A DNA stretch of 64,000 nt from Bacteroidota bacterium (GTDB taxonomy: Bacteria; Bacteroidota; Bacteroidia; NS11-12g; UBA9320): assembly GCA_024679565.1 (NCBI GenBank), contig JAIBDD010000012.1, forward strand, positions 21,769 to 85,768, given 5' to 3'. Both the position numbers and the translations under genes were made by a program. The notes below the pieces were generated by a model. That model was not told the origin of the DNA. It searched no databases and saw only the letters and a program-made list of their open reading frames with translations. Each line of letters starts with the position of its first letter. The first letter of the stretch is position 1. Shown one piece after another: positions 41,899 to 51,120 of the stretch.

Positions 41899-43250
41899 TG
41901 GAAGCATTTGAGCTAAGTAAGGAGTTTTTAGAAGAGTTTGTTACCCAACTCGACCTAAAGAAAGAGGACGAACTGATACCAGTATTAGAGCGCCTTTTTC
42001 CTGCGGATATCGCCGAAACTTTTGACAGTTTAAACTTGGAGCAGGCGGTGTATGTCACATCCCTCCTAGACGCAGATAAGAAAATTGAAGTCTTAGCCGA
42101 ATTAGATCCAGAAGTTCAAATCAAGTTCTTCAAGGGTTTTACGCGTGAAGAAATTGCCCTCAACTTTATCCAAAATATGGATAGTGATGATGCAGTCGAC
42201 GTGTTGAGTGTTATCGATGCAGAAGCCGCCACCGAAATCCTATCCTATATTCCAGACAAGCAAGATTCTTTGTATTTAACGCGTTTGTTACGCTACCCAG
42301 ATAACACTGCTGGTGGTTTGATGGGAGGCGAGTTGATAAAAGTCAACATCAACTGGAACGTCGCACAGTGCACAGAAGAAATAAGGAAACAAGCAGAGGA
42401 AGTATCCAAAGTGTTTACCGTTTACGTTGTAGATGACAGTGATATTTTATTGGGATGGGTCTCGCTAAAGAAAATTATTCTAGCAAAAGCAACAACGCCT
42501 ATATCTGAGATATTTGATAGTAACATTAAATATGCGACAGTAACGACGGATGGAGAAGACATCGCTAGCACAATGCAGAAATATGATTTGATTGCATTAC
42601 CTATAGTTGATTCCCTCAATAGACTTTTGGGAAGGGTTACCATTGACGATGTGCTCGACTTTGTGAAAGAGGAAGCAGATAAAGATTATCAAATGCTTTC
42701 GGGTATTAGTCAAAACGTTGAAGTAAAAGATAAGGTGTGGGTGCTTTCAAAAGCCCGCCTGCCATGGCTGATTATTGGTCTTTTCGGCGGAGTACTGAGC
42801 TCAATTGTTATAGGTCAATTTGATGGCGAGTTACAAGAAAACGTTCAGTTGGCTTTGTTCATGCCTCTTATAATGGCAATGGCGGGTAACATTGGTGTGC
42901 AAAGTTCATCAATCATTGTTCAAGGACTTGCCAACAATACCATAGACAGTAGCTCTGTAATTACTAAGCTAGGAAAAGAGTTAATGGTGGCTTTAATAAA
43001 TGGATTGGTTTGTTCGGCATTATTGATGGGCTACGGATTGATTGCGGGCAAGACCAACAGCATAATGACGACCGTAAGTATTGCTTTGTTTGCGGTGATA
43101 TTGCTTGCAGCTGTTGTGGGTACAGTGGTGCCTTTGATTCTCGATAGATTTAAAATAGACCCTGCTTTGGCCACGGGTCCGTTTATCACAACAAGCAACG
43201 ATTTACTCGGCTTGTTTTTATATTTTATGATAGGTAAAATGCTGATATAA
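41898..43250 (+). CDS. mgtE: Magnesium transporter MgtE
   Basis: LFPADIAETFDSL; CBS domains; MAMAGNIGVQSSSIIVQGLA. Confidence 0.96.
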   Translation: MEAFELSKEFLEEFVTQLDLKKEDELIPVLERLFPADIAETFDSLNLEQAVYVTSLLDADKKIEVLAELDPEVQIKFFKGFTREEIALNFIQNMDSDDAVDVLSVIDAEAATEILSYIPDKQDSLYLTRLLRYPDNTAGGLMGGELIKVNINWNVAQCTEEIRKQAEEVSKVFTVYVVDDSDILLGWVSLKKIILAKATTPISEIFDSNIKYATVTTDGEDIASTMQKYDLIALPIVDSLNRLLGRVTIDDVLDFVKEEADKDYQMLSGISQNVEVKDKVWVLSKARLPWLIIGLFGGVLSSIVIGQFDGELQENVQLALFMPLIMAMAGNIGVQSSSIIVQGLANNTIDSSSVITKLGKELMVALINGLVCSALLMGYGLIAGKTNSIMTTVSIALFAVILLAAVVGTVVPLILDRFKIDPALATGPFITTSNDLLGLFLYFMIGKMLI

Positions 43251-44237
43251 ATGGCGGCTTTGGATGTAAATCAGCTTTACAATTCACTTGTACAAGGCAG
43301 CACCATAGCCTTGTCAAAATCAATAACATTACTCGAAAGCACTCTTGAAAGTCATCAAGAGCTTGCCAATCAATTGTTAGATAAATGCCTAAACCATACA
43401 GGAAACTCTATTCGTATAGCCGTAACAGGTGTTCCAGGCGTGGGGAAAAGCACTTTTATTGATGCGTTTGGCAAGTACTTAATAGAACATCACAACAAGA
43501 AGGTTGCAGTATTAGCCATAGACCCAACAAGTCAGAAAACAAGAGGTAGTATTTTGGGCGATAAAACGCGGATGAATTATTTATCCGTGTCAGACCAGTC
43601 ATTCGTGCGCCCGTCGCCAAGTGGAGACACCCTCGGTGGTGTTGCTTCGGAAACGAGGGAAAGTATTCTGTTGTGTGAAGCGGCCGGTTTTGATGTTATT
43701 TTGGTGGAAACGGTTGGTGTTGGACAAAGTGAGACGTTGGTCCACAATATGGTTGATTTCTTTCTATTACTGCTTTTACCTGGTGCAGGAGATGAGCTAC
43801 AAGGAATTAAACGAGGCATTGTTGAAATGGCAGATATGATCGCTATTAATAAGTCGGATGCGAGTCCAAAACTTGCAAAAGAGGCCAAACAGCATTACAA
43901 AAATGCGCTCCATCTAATGCAGAGCACACGAGCAGAATGGGGCGTACGTGTAGAAATGATAGATTCGTTGAGTGGCACTAATATGGACCTGATTTACGAT
44001 CAAATTCAGTCTTTCGTTTCTATTCAAAAAGCAAACGGGCTCTTCGAGTCGGGCAGAAAAGAACAATCGGTTTTATGGTTAAACCAGCATATTGATCATG
44101 TCTTCCGAATACTCATGAAAAACAATGACAGAATTCAAGAGAGACTGAACGCATACCAAGACAAGGTGTCTCAAAATAGCCAATCACCCCGATCAGCTGC
44201 TCAGCAATTTATTAAAGAGTTGATTAAGCTAGACTAA
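43251..44237 (+). CDS. meaB: MeaB/ArgK-type methylmalonyl-CoA mutase-associated GTPase
   Basis: VTGVPGVGKSTFIDAFG; VLAIDPTSQKTRGSILGDKTRM; VETVGVGQSE. Confidence 0.95.
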   Translation: MAALDVNQLYNSLVQGSTIALSKSITLLESTLESHQELANQLLDKCLNHTGNSIRIAVTGVPGVGKSTFIDAFGKYLIEHHNKKVAVLAIDPTSQKTRGSILGDKTRMNYLSVSDQSFVRPSPSGDTLGGVASETRESILLCEAAGFDVILVETVGVGQSETLVHNMVDFFLLLLLPGAGDELQGIKRGIVEMADMIAINKSDASPKLAKEAKQHYKNALHLMQSTRAEWGVRVEMIDSLSGTNMDLIYDQIQSFVSIQKANGLFESGRKEQSVLWLNQHIDHVFRILMKNNDRIQERLNAYQDKVSQNSQSPRSAAQQFIKELIKLD

Positions 44238-44890
44238 GAAAAGAAGAGGTCTTTGAAAGTCGAAACATAGTTGTCTTGCAGAGAATCCCAATCCACTTCC
44301 TTGCCTAATTCCTGTTGCATTGATGTTACCGATTTGTCTGAGATGCCGCATGGAACAATATGATTAAAGTAGGTAAGATCTGTATTGACATTGAGGGCAA
44401 AACCATGCATAGTAATACCTCTTGAAACCTTAATACCAATGGCACCAATTTTTCGTGGTGGTCCATCAACCAACCATATCCCTGTCAAACCGTCAATTCT
44501 TTTGGTATGAATGTTATATGATGATAAAGTCGTTATTATGCTTTGTTCTAGTAGGTCAACATATTTTTTGACTCCCATGTTTAAACCATGAAGGTCAAGA
44601 ATTGGGTAGCCTACCAGTTGGCCGGGTCCATGATAGGTAATATCACCACCGCGTTCAATTTGAAACTTTTGGGCATTAATGGATGCTAAAAATGCATCGC
44701 TAATTAGCAGATTGTCTTGGTTTGCGCTTTTGCCAAAGGTGTAGACGTGATTGTGTTCACAAAGGAATAACGTGTCTTTGGCTTCGTCAGCTTGTCGTGA
44801 TGATACTTGCTTTTTTTGCAATTCCCATGCAGTGGCATAGTCGATAAGCCCTAATCGCTCTATTGTTAACCTATCTGTTGATTGATCCAT
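44234..44890 (-). CDS. lipB: Octanoyltransferase
   Basis: ERGGDITYHGPGQLVGYPILDL; GAIGIKVSRGITMHGFALNV. Confidence 0.96.
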   Translation of the reverse strand: MDQSTDRLTIERLGLIDYATAWELQKKQVSSRQADEAKDTLFLCEHNHVYTFGKSANQDNLLISDAFLASINAQKFQIERGGDITYHGPGQLVGYPILDLHGLNMGVKKYVDLLEQSIITTLSSYNIHTKRIDGLTGIWLVDGPPRKIGAIGIKVSRGITMHGFALNVNTDLTYFNHIVPCGISDKSVTSMQQELGKEVDWDSLQDNYVSTFKDLFFS

Positions 44891-46452
44891 TTTACGATAA
44901 TACTTAGCCCTAGAACCAAAAATATATAAACGGCTATTTTGCCAATGTAATCTCCTGTTTTACTGTAGAAGGTTTCGTACGTCAATTTTGGGGCTTTTAC
45001 CTGAAGATAACCTTGTTTCCAATAACCAAGTTGCTTTAAGACCTTACCGTTGTCGTCGATAACGCAACTTATGCCAGTATTTGCACTTCTGATAACATAC
45101 CTTCTATATTCAATGGCACGTAATCGTGCATAGTGCATATGCTGTTTGTGTCCAGGGGTGTTGCCCCACCATCCGTCGTTCGTTATTACCGCAAGAATGT
45201 CTGCTTTTTGGTGTACAAATTCTCCAACGTAATCTCCGAATACTGATTCGTAACAAATGAGCGGTGCTATAGATAGTTGTGCATTTTTGGCTAACGTATA
45301 GTGGAAGGTTTTGGCCGAACGGTCTTTCCCTAGATTGCCAGATACCCCGCCTAAGTTTAGATCTAGTATGTTGTCGAACTTTCTAAATACATATGGAAAG
45401 GGTAGGCTTTCTACTCCAGGAACAAGTTTAGATTTATGGTATGTTGCGGTGCTGCCATCTGCGTCAATTTGAAGCGCAGTGTTGTAGGAATCGTAATATT
45501 TGTCGGCAGGTTCGTAATATCGGGGATAGGGCGGGAGCTCTTCTCCGTCTTCATAGAATCGATGTGTGGAGGCTCCAACAAGAATGCCAACACCCGGATG
45601 ATCTATTAAAAAAGACTTAAGCCTGCGCACGCCATAATCTTGACTGATGAATTTTTCATTCATATTGCCTACCAAGGCAGTTTCTGGAAGGATAATTAAT
45701 TTGGTATTCTCCGTGATGCCAGATTTGCATAGAGAAATAAAGGTGTCTATTTGTGCACGTTTGGTGCCAGGTTCAAATTTTAGATATGGATCAATGTTTG
45801 GTTGAATGACAAGAATCTCATTTGACGTGAAACAGAACGATTGATTGTTTTTTAAGTACGATGACCATAGGATAGGAGCGACTATCAAAATAGCAATTGC
45901 TGCGGTGGTCAACTTCCTATACTTGCTAAACGAATTGTATATAAATGCATTAACGCTCAGTATCCATAAACTACCACCAAGAGCGCCAGTATATTCATAC
46001 CATTGAACAAGATTTGGAGAAGTGGCAAAACCATTGCCAAGCGTCAACCAAGGATAGGCCAAACCCCAACGAAAGTGCATGTACTCAAATGTTAGCCAGC
46101 GTACAATGAAGAAAAATAGTGCACGTCCTTGACCAATGAACCGTTTTGTGATTCTGTACAATACAAATGGAATTAACATAAGTAGGGTGTTGGCGATCAA
46201 CATAAAAACAGCACCTCCAGGTGAGGCATTCCATACCCACCATGTAGAAAGGAGGTTAAAGGTGAACAAGCCTAAATATGTGTATAAACCATAAAACTTA
46301 CCTCTTCCTTTTTCGCTAAAAAAGGTTTCTAAATAGAGAAAAGGTATAAGACCAATAAAAAATAAAAATGGTAAAGTATTTGGCGGCCAACCTAGAGAGA
46401 GCAAACAACCACCTAATAAGGCTATCGCGATATAGATTAATCGTTTTTTCAT
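44866..46452 (-). CDS. lnt: Apolipoprotein N-acyltransferase
   Basis: LGWPPNTLPFLFFIGLIP; ILPETAL; PLICYESVFG; ITNDGWWGNTPGHKQHMHYARLRAIEYRR. Confidence 0.95.
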   Translation of the reverse strand: MKKRLIYIAIALLGGCLLSLGWPPNTLPFLFFIGLIPFLYLETFFSEKGRGKFYGLYTYLGLFTFNLLSTWWVWNASPGGAVFMLIANTLLMLIPFVLYRITKRFIGQGRALFFFIVRWLTFEYMHFRWGLAYPWLTLGNGFATSPNLVQWYEYTGALGGSLWILSVNAFIYNSFSKYRKLTTAAIAILIVAPILWSSYLKNNQSFCFTSNEILVIQPNIDPYLKFEPGTKRAQIDTFISLCKSGITENTKLIILPETALVGNMNEKFISQDYGVRRLKSFLIDHPGVGILVGASTHRFYEDGEELPPYPRYYEPADKYYDSYNTALQIDADGSTATYHKSKLVPGVESLPFPYVFRKFDNILDLNLGGVSGNLGKDRSAKTFHYTLAKNAQLSIAPLICYESVFGDYVGEFVHQKADILAVITNDGWWGNTPGHKQHMHYARLRAIEYRRYVIRSANTGISCVIDDNGKVLKQLGYWKQGYLQVKAPKLTYETFYSKTGDYIGKIAVYIFLVLGLSIIVKWINQQIG

Positions 46453-47141
46453 GACTTACCAGCTAGGCAAACGACAAATTCCCCTTTTATAGGCTGTTGT
46501 TGTATAAGGTGTTGAACTTCTTCGATAGTACCTCGGTAATGCGTTTCATGCAACTTAGATATTTCTCTTGATACGCTTACTTCTCTTGTCAAACCAAAAA
46601 CTTCTCCAAGTTGGTCAAGCATTTTAACGATGCGGTGGGGGCTTTCATAAAAAACGATCGTACGTTCTTCATCAACCAAGTTAAGCAATCGCTTTTGTCG
46701 TCCCTTTTTGTGAGGAAGGAAGCCTTCAAACAAAAACCGATCACAGGGTAAACCCGATACAACAAGTGCCGGAATTAAGGCTGTTGGTCCTGGTAAACAT
46801 TCAACTTCGAACTGATTGGCAATGGCTTCTCTCACAAGTAAATAACCCGGGTCAGATATTCCAGGGGTGCCAGCATCTGAGCAATAACAAATATGATTTC
46901 CTTCTGCCAATAACCTCATTACATAAGGCAATTTCGCATGTTCATTATTCTGATGAAAGGACTCTATTTTGGTATTGATTTCAAAATGATTCAGCAATTT
47001 TTTTGTTTGCCTAGTGTCTTCCGCGAGTATGAGACCACACATTTTTAAATTATTGATCATCCGAATACTCATGTCTTCGAGATTGCCAATGGGTGTGGGA
47101 ACTAATGTGATCTTGCTTTCAGCTGTCATTGTGTGCGGCAA
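46449..47141 (-). CDS. rsmI: 16S rRNA 2'-O-ribose C1402 methyltransferase
   Basis: LVPTPIGNLEDMSIR; LAEDTRQTKKLLNHF; YCSDAGTPGISDPGYLLV. Confidence 0.95.
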   Translation of the reverse strand: MPHTMTAESKITLVPTPIGNLEDMSIRMINNLKMCGLILAEDTRQTKKLLNHFEINTKIESFHQNNEHAKLPYVMRLLAEGNHICYCSDAGTPGISDPGYLLVREAIANQFEVECLPGPTALIPALVVSGLPCDRFLFEGFLPHKKGRQKRLLNLVDEERTIVFYESPHRIVKMLDQLGEVFGLTREVSVSREISKLHETHYRGTIEEVQHLIQQQPIKGEFVVCLAGKS

Positions 47142-47173
47142 AGGTATTGATTTGAATCTGAGAAAAGGGCAAA

Positions 47174-47203
47174 AAAAAAGGCTCCGAATTCGGAGCCTTT
47201 TTT
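47174..47203 (-). terminator. Intrinsic terminator downstream of Omp28-like gene
   Basis: GGCTCCG-AATT-CGGAGCC flanked by A and T runs, 16 nt after the stop codon on - strand. Confidence 0.9.
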
Positions 47204-47218
47204 ATATTATTTTAAATA

Positions 47219-48100
47219 TTATTCAATTGTCATGTCAACGTGGATACCAGTGATCACGTCAGTTTTGCCTCTAGCAACGAAGATAACAACGTCTAAGTCT
47301 TCAGCAACTACTGCACCACCACCTGGAGGGATAACAGCACCATTGTAGTCAGTAGGAACATCATAAGTTACTGTTTCAGTGTACCACTTGCCTTCTGCAG
47401 TGTTTTCTGAAGGTACTTCATGACCCCAAGGACCAGTTAAGAAGTCTCTCATAACGTGCTTGTGCGTGTAGTCGTCTCCACCACCACTTTGCTTAGCTTT
47501 CATTCCACTTTGTAATAAAGCGATGTTAACTCTGTTTTCGTTAGCAGACTCATCACCCGTGTAATACACTTCGTAAGTTACTGTTAATTCAGACTTAGCT
47601 GAATTAAAAACAGCTTTTGCACCAATGTTAACTGGAGACTCATCTGCCATAACAGTAGCAGCAGTTTCAGCCCAGTAACCACGGCTCATTGCTAAACCAG
47701 TTCCTTTGTTTTGTGCTTTTCCTGGGAAGTACTGTCTGTTCATAGTACCAGCTGGGTAACCAGCAACACCACTTTGGTCAACCAAAGCTTGTCCGTAAGA
47801 ACTTGTGAAGTTAGCCCATCCTGCAGCAGGAGCAGCATAACCACCAGCATTAACACCAATAACTACAACTCTATCAGGGTTGTTTAATAAAAGGTCATTT
47901 GCAATTCTGTGACCATCAGGACAGTAACCACATCTAACACCAGTAAAATCTTCAAGAACAGCGTTTCTGTTTGACTTCTCCATAGAGGCCATCGTTGGAT
48001 TGTTCGATGATGTACCAGGAGTAGTACCAGTTGTTCCGTCGTCTGAACAGCCAAACATTACCATGCTGGCTAAGACGCTAAGTAAAAAAATCTTTTTCAT
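47219..48100 (-). CDS. Omp28-related lipoprotein with thioredoxin-like CxxC
   Basis: Lipobox (VMFGCSDDG); AVLEDFTGVRCGYCPDGHRIAND. Confidence 0.85.
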   Translation of the reverse strand: MKKIFLLSVLASMVMFGCSDDGTTGTTPGTSSNNPTMASMEKSNRNAVLEDFTGVRCGYCPDGHRIANDLLLNNPDRVVVIGVNAGGYAAPAAGWANFTSSYGQALVDQSGVAGYPAGTMNRQYFPGKAQNKGTGLAMSRGYWAETAATVMADESPVNIGAKAVFNSAKSELTVTYEVYYTGDESANENRVNIALLQSGMKAKQSGGGDDYTHKHVMRDFLTGPWGHEVPSENTAEGKWYTETVTYDVPTDYNGAVIPPGGGAVVAEDLDVVIFVARGKTDVITGIHVDMTIE

Positions 48101-48181
48101 ATTCTATTATAAATGTATAAAACTCAATTGGGTTCGAATTTGATTTTAAATATTCACAAAAACAAGTAAAAGCACTTGATA

Positions 48182-51046
48182 TTAGGCATTTGAAGCCATA
48201 ACACTGTCAAATTCTAATGACAGAAATTTGGCAGTATGTCCTTTTCCTAGCTCAACAACCTTTTCTGGACTGCCTTCAACTATAATGGTACCACCACCTT
48301 TACCACCTTCAGGGCCTAAGTCAATAATATGATCAGCAACTTTAATTACATCCATATTATGTTCTACTACAAGTACGGTATTGCCAAGGTCAGCAAGATT
48401 TTGCAGTACCTCCAATAAAACACTAATGTCTTCAAAATGCAGACCGGTTGTAGGTTCGTCTAATATGTAAAACGTATTGCCAGTAGATATTTTACTGAGC
48501 TCGCTTGAAAGCTTAACGCGCTGCGCTTCTCCCCCAGAAATTGTTGTGCTACTTTGGCCCAAGGTGATATACCCTAAACCTACGTCCTTTAACGCTTTAA
48601 TTTTTCTATAAATAGAAGGGATGTTCTCGAAGAATTTAGTTGCTTCTTCAACGCTCATGTCCAAAACATCACTTATAGACTTGCCACGATAACGGATTTC
48701 AAGCGTATCGCGGTTGTATCGTTTACCTAAACACGTTTCACATTCGACCTCTACATCCGGAAGGAAATTCATTTCAATAACTCGTCGTCCGCCACCTTTA
48801 CATGTTTCGCAACGTCCACCTTTTACATTAAAAGAAAACCGGCCAGGTTTGTACCCACGGATTTTTGCCTCTGGCAATTCACTAAATAGATTTCTGATGT
48901 CTGTAAAGAAACCAACATAGGTAGCAGGGTTGGAGCGAGGAGATCGGCCAATTGGTGATTGGTCAATCTTAATGACCTTATCGATACTCTTAATCCCAGT
49001 TATTTTTTCGAAGGCTAAAGGTTTCCTGCGCGAGTTGTAAATGAATTCGGATAGAATTGGATGTAACGTTTCATTTATCAACGTACTTTTTCCACTACCA
49101 GAAACACCAGTCACACATATAAACTTTCCTAGAGGGAATGATACAGATACATTTTTAAGATTATTTCCATTACAACCAGTCAGCGTAATTTTGTTCCCGT
49201 TACCTCGACGACGTTTTGCAGGAATTTTAATCTCTTTTGCTCCACTTAAGTAATCAGAAGTCAACGTATGTGACCCCTTAATGGATTGCCATGGCCCAGA
49301 GGCAATGATTTGACCGCCAAACTTTCCGGCTTTTGGTCCAATATCTACGACGAAGTCGCTTTCAAGAATCATGTCTTTGTCGTGCTCTACAACAATAACC
49401 GAATTCCCAACATCTCGAAGTTTTTGCAGCGACTTGATTAATCGCATATTGTCGCGTTGGTGTAGTCCAATACTTGGCTCGTCTAAAATATATAGAACTT
49501 CTTCAAGCTGGGAACCAATTTGTGTGGCAAGTCTAATTCTTTGTGCTTCGCCACCGGAGAGTGTTCTAGCAGGATTGTTAAGGCTTAGATATCCAAGACC
49601 AACATTGGTTAAAAAACCTACTCGATTTCGAATCTCTTTGAGAAGTTCTGTTGCAATCACTTTCTGCCTATCCGACAATTGATTGGTCAAATCCGCCAAC
49701 CATGTCTCAAGTTCAGAAATATTCATCTCACCCAATTCTCCAATATGTCGTTTGGCAATGAAGTAGTGCAAGGCTTCCTTTTTTAGTCTATAACCTTCAC
49801 AATCCGGACACTTACGCATAATCATAAACTCTTCGGCCCATTGATATAAGCTATCTTGAGACTTTTGCATGTAAGAGTTCTGAACCATCGGAATTACCCC
49901 CTTAAAGGTTGTTTCATAGGTTTGTTGACCTCCTCCGGAATACGTGTAGATGACTTCGAATTTTTCTTCGCTACCATTTAAGATGGTGTCTAACACCTTT
50001 CGATCCAGTTTTTCGATGGGATCTGCAAGGCTGAACTTCATCCGCTTGGCCATAGCGCGTAATTGAGTGAAAGTCCAGTTAGACCTAAATTGGCCCAAAG
50101 GGGCTATACCGCCTTTGTTGATGCTAAGTTTAGGATTCGGAATAATTAAATCCTCTTCAATATCTGCAATAGTACCAAGACCATTACATTTTGTGCACGC
50201 ACCGTATGGCGAATTAAAAGAGAATGTATTTGGCTGAGGCTCGTCGTAAGCCAACCCGGATTCAGGGTCCATCAAGTTTTTACTAAAATGATGTGTTTCT
50301 TCACTTTCAAAGTCAAACAACATCAAAACACCGTTTCCTGACTTAAGGGCCGATTTGACAGATTCAGAAACTCTAAATCGATTGTCCGACTCCACTTCAA
50401 TGCGGTCAATAACCAATTCAATGTCGTGCACCTTATATCGGTCTAATTGCATGCCAGGTTCAATCCTAACAATTTCACCATCAACACGCATTTTAGCGTA
50501 ACCCCGTTTTGCGTATTGTTCAAAAAGGTCTCTGTAATGACCTTTACGCCCTTTTACTATCGGCGCAAGAACAGCTACTTTACTTCCGGCGTATTTTTCT
50601 AAGATCAGGTTTATGATTTCATCTTCAGAAAAACGAATCATTGGTTTATTTGTGAGGTAGCTATAGGCGTCTCCCGCACGGGCATACAACAGCCTTAAAA
50701 AATCATAGATTTCCGTTATCGTTCCGACCGTTGACCGTGGATTTTTGCTCACGGTTTTTTGTTCGATGGCAATTACCGGACTGAGCCCTTCAATTTTGTC
50801 AACGTCAGGGCGCTTCATATCGCCAATAAACTGCCGAGCATAGGCAGAAAAGGTGTCCATGTATCTTCGTTGCCCTTCTGCGAAGATGGTATCGAAAGCC
50901 AAAGATGATTTCCCGCTACCGCTTAAGCCTGTAAATACGACTAGTTTACCTCTTGGAATAGTTAGATTGATGTCTTGTAAATTGTGTTCACGAGCACCTA
51001 TTATCTCAATTGAGCCATGCTCAAATATGTCTTCTTGTTTTGCCAA
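48182..51046 (-). CDS. uvrA: Excinuclease ABC subunit A (TTG start)
   Basis: GLSGSGKSSLAFDTIFAEGQRRYMDTFSAYARQF; zinc-finger cysteines; LSGGEAQRIRLA; start codon reads TTG. Confidence 0.97.
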   Translation of the reverse strand: MAKQEDIFEHGSIEIIGAREHNLQDINLTIPRGKLVVFTGLSGSGKSSLAFDTIFAEGQRRYMDTFSAYARQFIGDMKRPDVDKIEGLSPVIAIEQKTVSKNPRSTVGTITEIYDFLRLLYARAGDAYSYLTNKPMIRFSEDEIINLILEKYAGSKVAVLAPIVKGRKGHYRDLFEQYAKRGYAKMRVDGEIVRIEPGMQLDRYKVHDIELVIDRIEVESDNRFRVSESVKSALKSGNGVLMLFDFESEETHHFSKNLMDPESGLAYDEPQPNTFSFNSPYGACTKCNGLGTIADIEEDLIIPNPKLSINKGGIAPLGQFRSNWTFTQLRAMAKRMKFSLADPIEKLDRKVLDTILNGSEEKFEVIYTYSGGGQQTYETTFKGVIPMVQNSYMQKSQDSLYQWAEEFMIMRKCPDCEGYRLKKEALHYFIAKRHIGELGEMNISELETWLADLTNQLSDRQKVIATELLKEIRNRVGFLTNVGLGYLSLNNPARTLSGGEAQRIRLATQIGSQLEEVLYILDEPSIGLHQRDNMRLIKSLQKLRDVGNSVIVVEHDKDMILESDFVVDIGPKAGKFGGQIIASGPWQSIKGSHTLTSDYLSGAKEIKIPAKRRRGNGNKITLTGCNGNNLKNVSVSFPLGKFICVTGVSGSGKSTLINETLHPILSEFIYNSRRKPLAFEKITGIKSIDKVIKIDQSPIGRSPRSNPATYVGFFTDIRNLFSELPEAKIRGYKPGRFSFNVKGGRCETCKGGGRRVIEMNFLPDVEVECETCLGKRYNRDTLEIRYRGKSISDVLDMSVEEATKFFENIPSIYRKIKALKDVGLGYITLGQSSTTISGGEAQRVKLSSELSKISTGNTFYILDEPTTGLHFEDISVLLEVLQNLADLGNTVLVVEHNMDVIKVADHIIDLGPEGGKGGGTIIVEGSPEKVVELGKGHTAKFLSLEFDSVMASNA

Positions 51047-51120
51047 TTTTATAAGTCGGCAAAATTACATCAAATAATGCCTATTTAATCGTGTTCGTTA
51101 AATTTGGGGGATAACCAAAC

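Noticed and set aside
49371-49682. Antisense ORFs within uvrA (48714-48920, 49041-49253, 49371-49682, 50853-51077)
   Set aside because: Fully antisense to a highly conserved gene; spurious
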